Source: an uncultured Clostridia bacterium (GTDB lineage: Bacteria; Bacillota; Clostridia; Oscillospirales; Acutalibacteraceae). From it: a stretch of 6,572 nt of DNA. The notes under the pieces are model-generated. The model ran no database searches. It saw nothing but the letters and a program-made list of their open reading frames with translations, and was not told where the DNA came from. This document shows positions 5,063 through 6,572 of the stretch, piece after piece; positions within the stretch are counted from its first letter, which is position 1, and each line of letters begins with the position of its first letter. A program made the translations under genes and the position numbers. Location: assembly GCA_937915775.1 (NCBI GenBank), contig CALGGQ010000268.1, positions 1 through 6,572 of the forward strand. Reading direction: 5' to 3'.

Positions 5063-5941
5063 AATGACGGTCAATTGACAGCCTTTACTAACAGGTCGGC
5101 AAACGTAAATATCTTTTGCATACCTCGTCAGCTCCTGTGCGGCTTTTTCAGCGTTTTCTTTGCTTTCAAAGATACCGTAAACCGTTGGGCCGGAACCGCT
5201 CATACAGGCGCCGAGAGCGCCGTTATTTCGCAGAATTTCTTTCATATAGATGCGATTGGGTACCTCGATAAACTGCTCAAACACATTTTCAAGGCGTGCG
5301 CCGATGTCGGCAAGGTTTCTGCTCTGAACCGCCTTTAACATACCGAGGCTATCCGGAGCGTGCATTTTGCCGAAGGTATCAAACTGCGAAAAGGCTTTGC
5401 CGGTATTCACGCCGAAATCAGGCTTTGCCAGAACGATATAGCAGCTTCTAAGCGGCTTAACTTTACTGAGTATCTCTCCAATACCTTGCGCAAGAAGCGT
5501 ACCGCCGGTGAGACAAAACGGCACGTCAGCGCCGATGGTTGCACCGATACGGCAAAGCTCCGCTTCACTGAGTTTGGTTTGATATAACTGATTAAGCGCT
5601 GTAATAACTGCTGCTCCGTCCGCACTGCCGCCGGCAAGCCCCGCCGCGTGCGGAATACGCTTGACGATGTCAATGTGAATTCCTCTGCTTGTCTTACGAA
5701 TTTTGGCAGCGTTAAAAAACGCCTCAGCCGCTTGATAAGCGATGTTTTTCTCATCCAGCGGAATGGAGTCGATATTGCAAGAAATCACGATATTTCTGCC
5801 TTTGATGCGCTCTACGGTGACGGTGTCGTATATGCCGACGCTCTGCATAATCATCAGCAGGTCATGATAGCCGTCATTTCTCTTGGCGCAGATATCCAGC
5901 AGCAAATTGATTTTGGCATATGCCTTAACCTTGATTTTCAT
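5057..5941 (-). CDS. ispE: 4-diphosphocytidyl-2-C-methyl-D-erythritol kinase
   Basis: IspE is the cytoplasmic GHMP-family kinase of the MEP isoprenoid pathway; it phosphorylates CDP-methylerythritol at the 2-hydroxyl using ATP. The 294-aa length matches the family (about 280-290). Motif 1, AYAKINLLLDI (7-17), carries catalytic Lys10, and RNDGYHDL (21-28) follows. Motif 2 is the ATP-binding PHAAGLAGGSADGAA (97-111). GADVPFCLTGGT (137-148) supplies catalytic Asp139. Motif 3 is GACMSGSGPTVYGIF (244-258). No key residue is missing. GAGGAG (5954-5949) lies seven bases before ATG inside the end of the aminotransferase gene, which overlaps ispE by 17 nt, so the two are translated from one mRNA. spoIIR follows 47 nt downstream behind a stem-loop. 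Confidence 0.97.
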   Translation of the reverse strand: MKIKVKAYAKINLLLDICAKRNDGYHDLLMIMQSVGIYDTVTVERIKGRNIVISCNIDSIPLDEKNIAYQAAEAFFNAAKIRKTSRGIHIDIVKRIPHAAGLAGGSADGAAVITALNQLYQTKLSEAELCRIGATIGADVPFCLTGGTLLAQGIGEILSKVKPLRSCYIVLAKPDFGVNTGKAFSQFDTFGKMHAPDSLGMLKAVQSRNLADIGARLENVFEQFIEVPNRIYMKEILRNNGALGACMSGSGPTVYGIFESKENAEKAAQELTRYAKDIYVCRPVSKGCQLTVIE

Positions 5942-6572
5942 CTTTCAGCTCCTCAACAAATTCGCCGATTAGTCGGATAGCTTCTTTAATATTTTCAATA
6001 GAATAACAGTAAGACACGCGAATAAACCCTTCACCGCAGTCACCGAAGGCGTTACCCGGTACGACTGCCACTCGCTTGGCTTTAATCAGCTGCTCACAGA
6101 ATTCCTCGCTGGAAAGTCCCGTGGACTTAATACAAGGGAAACAATAAAATGCGCCCTGCGGTTCAAAGCAGTCAAGCCCGATTTTACGGAAGCCGTCTAC
6201 GGTAAAACGGCGGCGCATATCGTAATCCTCTTTCATCTTGCGGATATCGTCATCACCGTTTCTGAGCGCGTCAATCGCCGCATACTGAGAATTAGTCGGC
6301 GCGGACATAATCGCAAACTGGTGCAGCTTTGTCATCTGCTTTATCACGGGTGCCGGACCGAGCGCATAGCCGAGCCGCCAGCCCGTCATGGAATACGTCT
6401 TTGAAAATCCGTTGATGACGATGGTGCGCTCCTGCATTCCGTTCAGAGAAGCTATCGAGGTGTGACCTTCCGCCGTATAGGTCAGTTCGCTGTAGATTTC
6501 GTCCGATATGACAAACAAATCCTTTTCAATAATAACCTCGGCAATCGCTTTCAGCTCATCCTCCGTCATAAT
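5925..6572 (-). CDS. PLP-dependent aminotransferase, class I/II, C-terminal part only
   Basis: This fold-type I aminotransferase lacks its N-terminus because the gene continues past the right edge. The reading frame is open to 6572, with Ile encoded before the first visible Met, so that Met is not the true start. Numbering from that Met: VISDEIYSELTY (20-31) gives the pyridine-nitrogen Asp23 and Tyr26. GFSKTYSMTGWRLGY (54-68) carries the Schiff-base Lys57 and the phosphate-binding Arg65. PQGAFYCFP (137-145) and FIRVSYC (182-188) follow, with Arg184 expected to bind the substrate carboxylate. About 215 residues are visible of a usual 390 or so. The pattern is that of AspB/PatA-like enzymes acting on aspartate, alanine or aromatic amino acids. 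The exact substrate is not determinable. It overlaps ispE by 17 nt, indicating co-transcription. Confidence 0.92.
   Translation of the reverse strand: MMTEDELKAIAEVIIEKDLFVISDEIYSELTYTAEGHTSIASLNGMQERTIVINGFSKTYSMTGWRLGYALGPAPVIKQMTKLHQFAIMSAPTNSQYAAIDALRNGDDDIRKMKEDYDMRRRFTVDGFRKIGLDCFEPQGAFYCFPCIKSTGLSSEEFCEQLIKAKRVAVVPGNAFGDCGEGFIRVSYCYSIENIKEAIRLIGEFVEELKDENQG

Noticed and set aside
5407..5754. Minus-strand open frame of 115 codons overlapping ispE in another frame
   Set aside because: It overlaps the conserved core of ispE, is arginine-rich in a way typical of frame-shifted translation, and resembles no family.

Overview
The window looks like chromosomal DNA from an endospore-forming Clostridia-type Firmicute, perhaps of the Ruminococcaceae/Oscillospiraceae sort. 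The evidence is a spoIIR sporulation gene, an MEP-pathway ispE, purine-rich AGGAGG-type ribosome binding sites, low-to-moderate GC with AT-rich intergenic DNA, and tRNA genes with and without an encoded CCA end. The genus is inference. All six protein genes are on the minus strand; the two tRNA genes are on the plus strand.

Layout from the left edge: the 3' part of tRNA-Tyr(GUA) (1-53), a structured spacer, and a complete tRNA-Leu(UAA) (127-213). A bidirectional terminator (214-247) then separates the tRNAs from the converging protein genes. From 4192 down to 253 lies a probable three-gene transcription unit. It starts from a good sigma-A promoter (4322-4294) and runs through a 613-aa multi-pass membrane protein resembling GT-C glycosyltransferases, a 367-aa ATP-grasp ligase and a 285-aa NAD-dependent sugar-nucleotide epimerase/dehydratase. 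The set looks like a small cell-envelope or surface-glycan decoration cassette. No partner identifies the substrate.

The right part (6572 down to 4410) is a conserved-type housekeeping and sporulation block. A class I/II aminotransferase, cut by the window edge, overlaps ispE (CDP-methylerythritol kinase) by 17 nt. spoIIR follows 47 nt downstream; it is the forespore signal that triggers sigma-E activation in the mother cell. A terminator that begins inside the end of spoIIR closes this block.

The most interesting signal is the 47-nt ispE-spoIIR gap. A forespore-type (sigma-F/sigma-G-like) promoter appears to be nested inside a stem-loop whose 3' arm contains the spoIIR ribosome binding site and whose downstream flank is U-rich. 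Read-through RNA from ispE would therefore terminate or hide the ribosome site, while RNA started from the nested promoter would lack the 5' arm and leave the site open. I see no CRISPR array, insertion sequence, phage gene or toxin-antitoxin pair.
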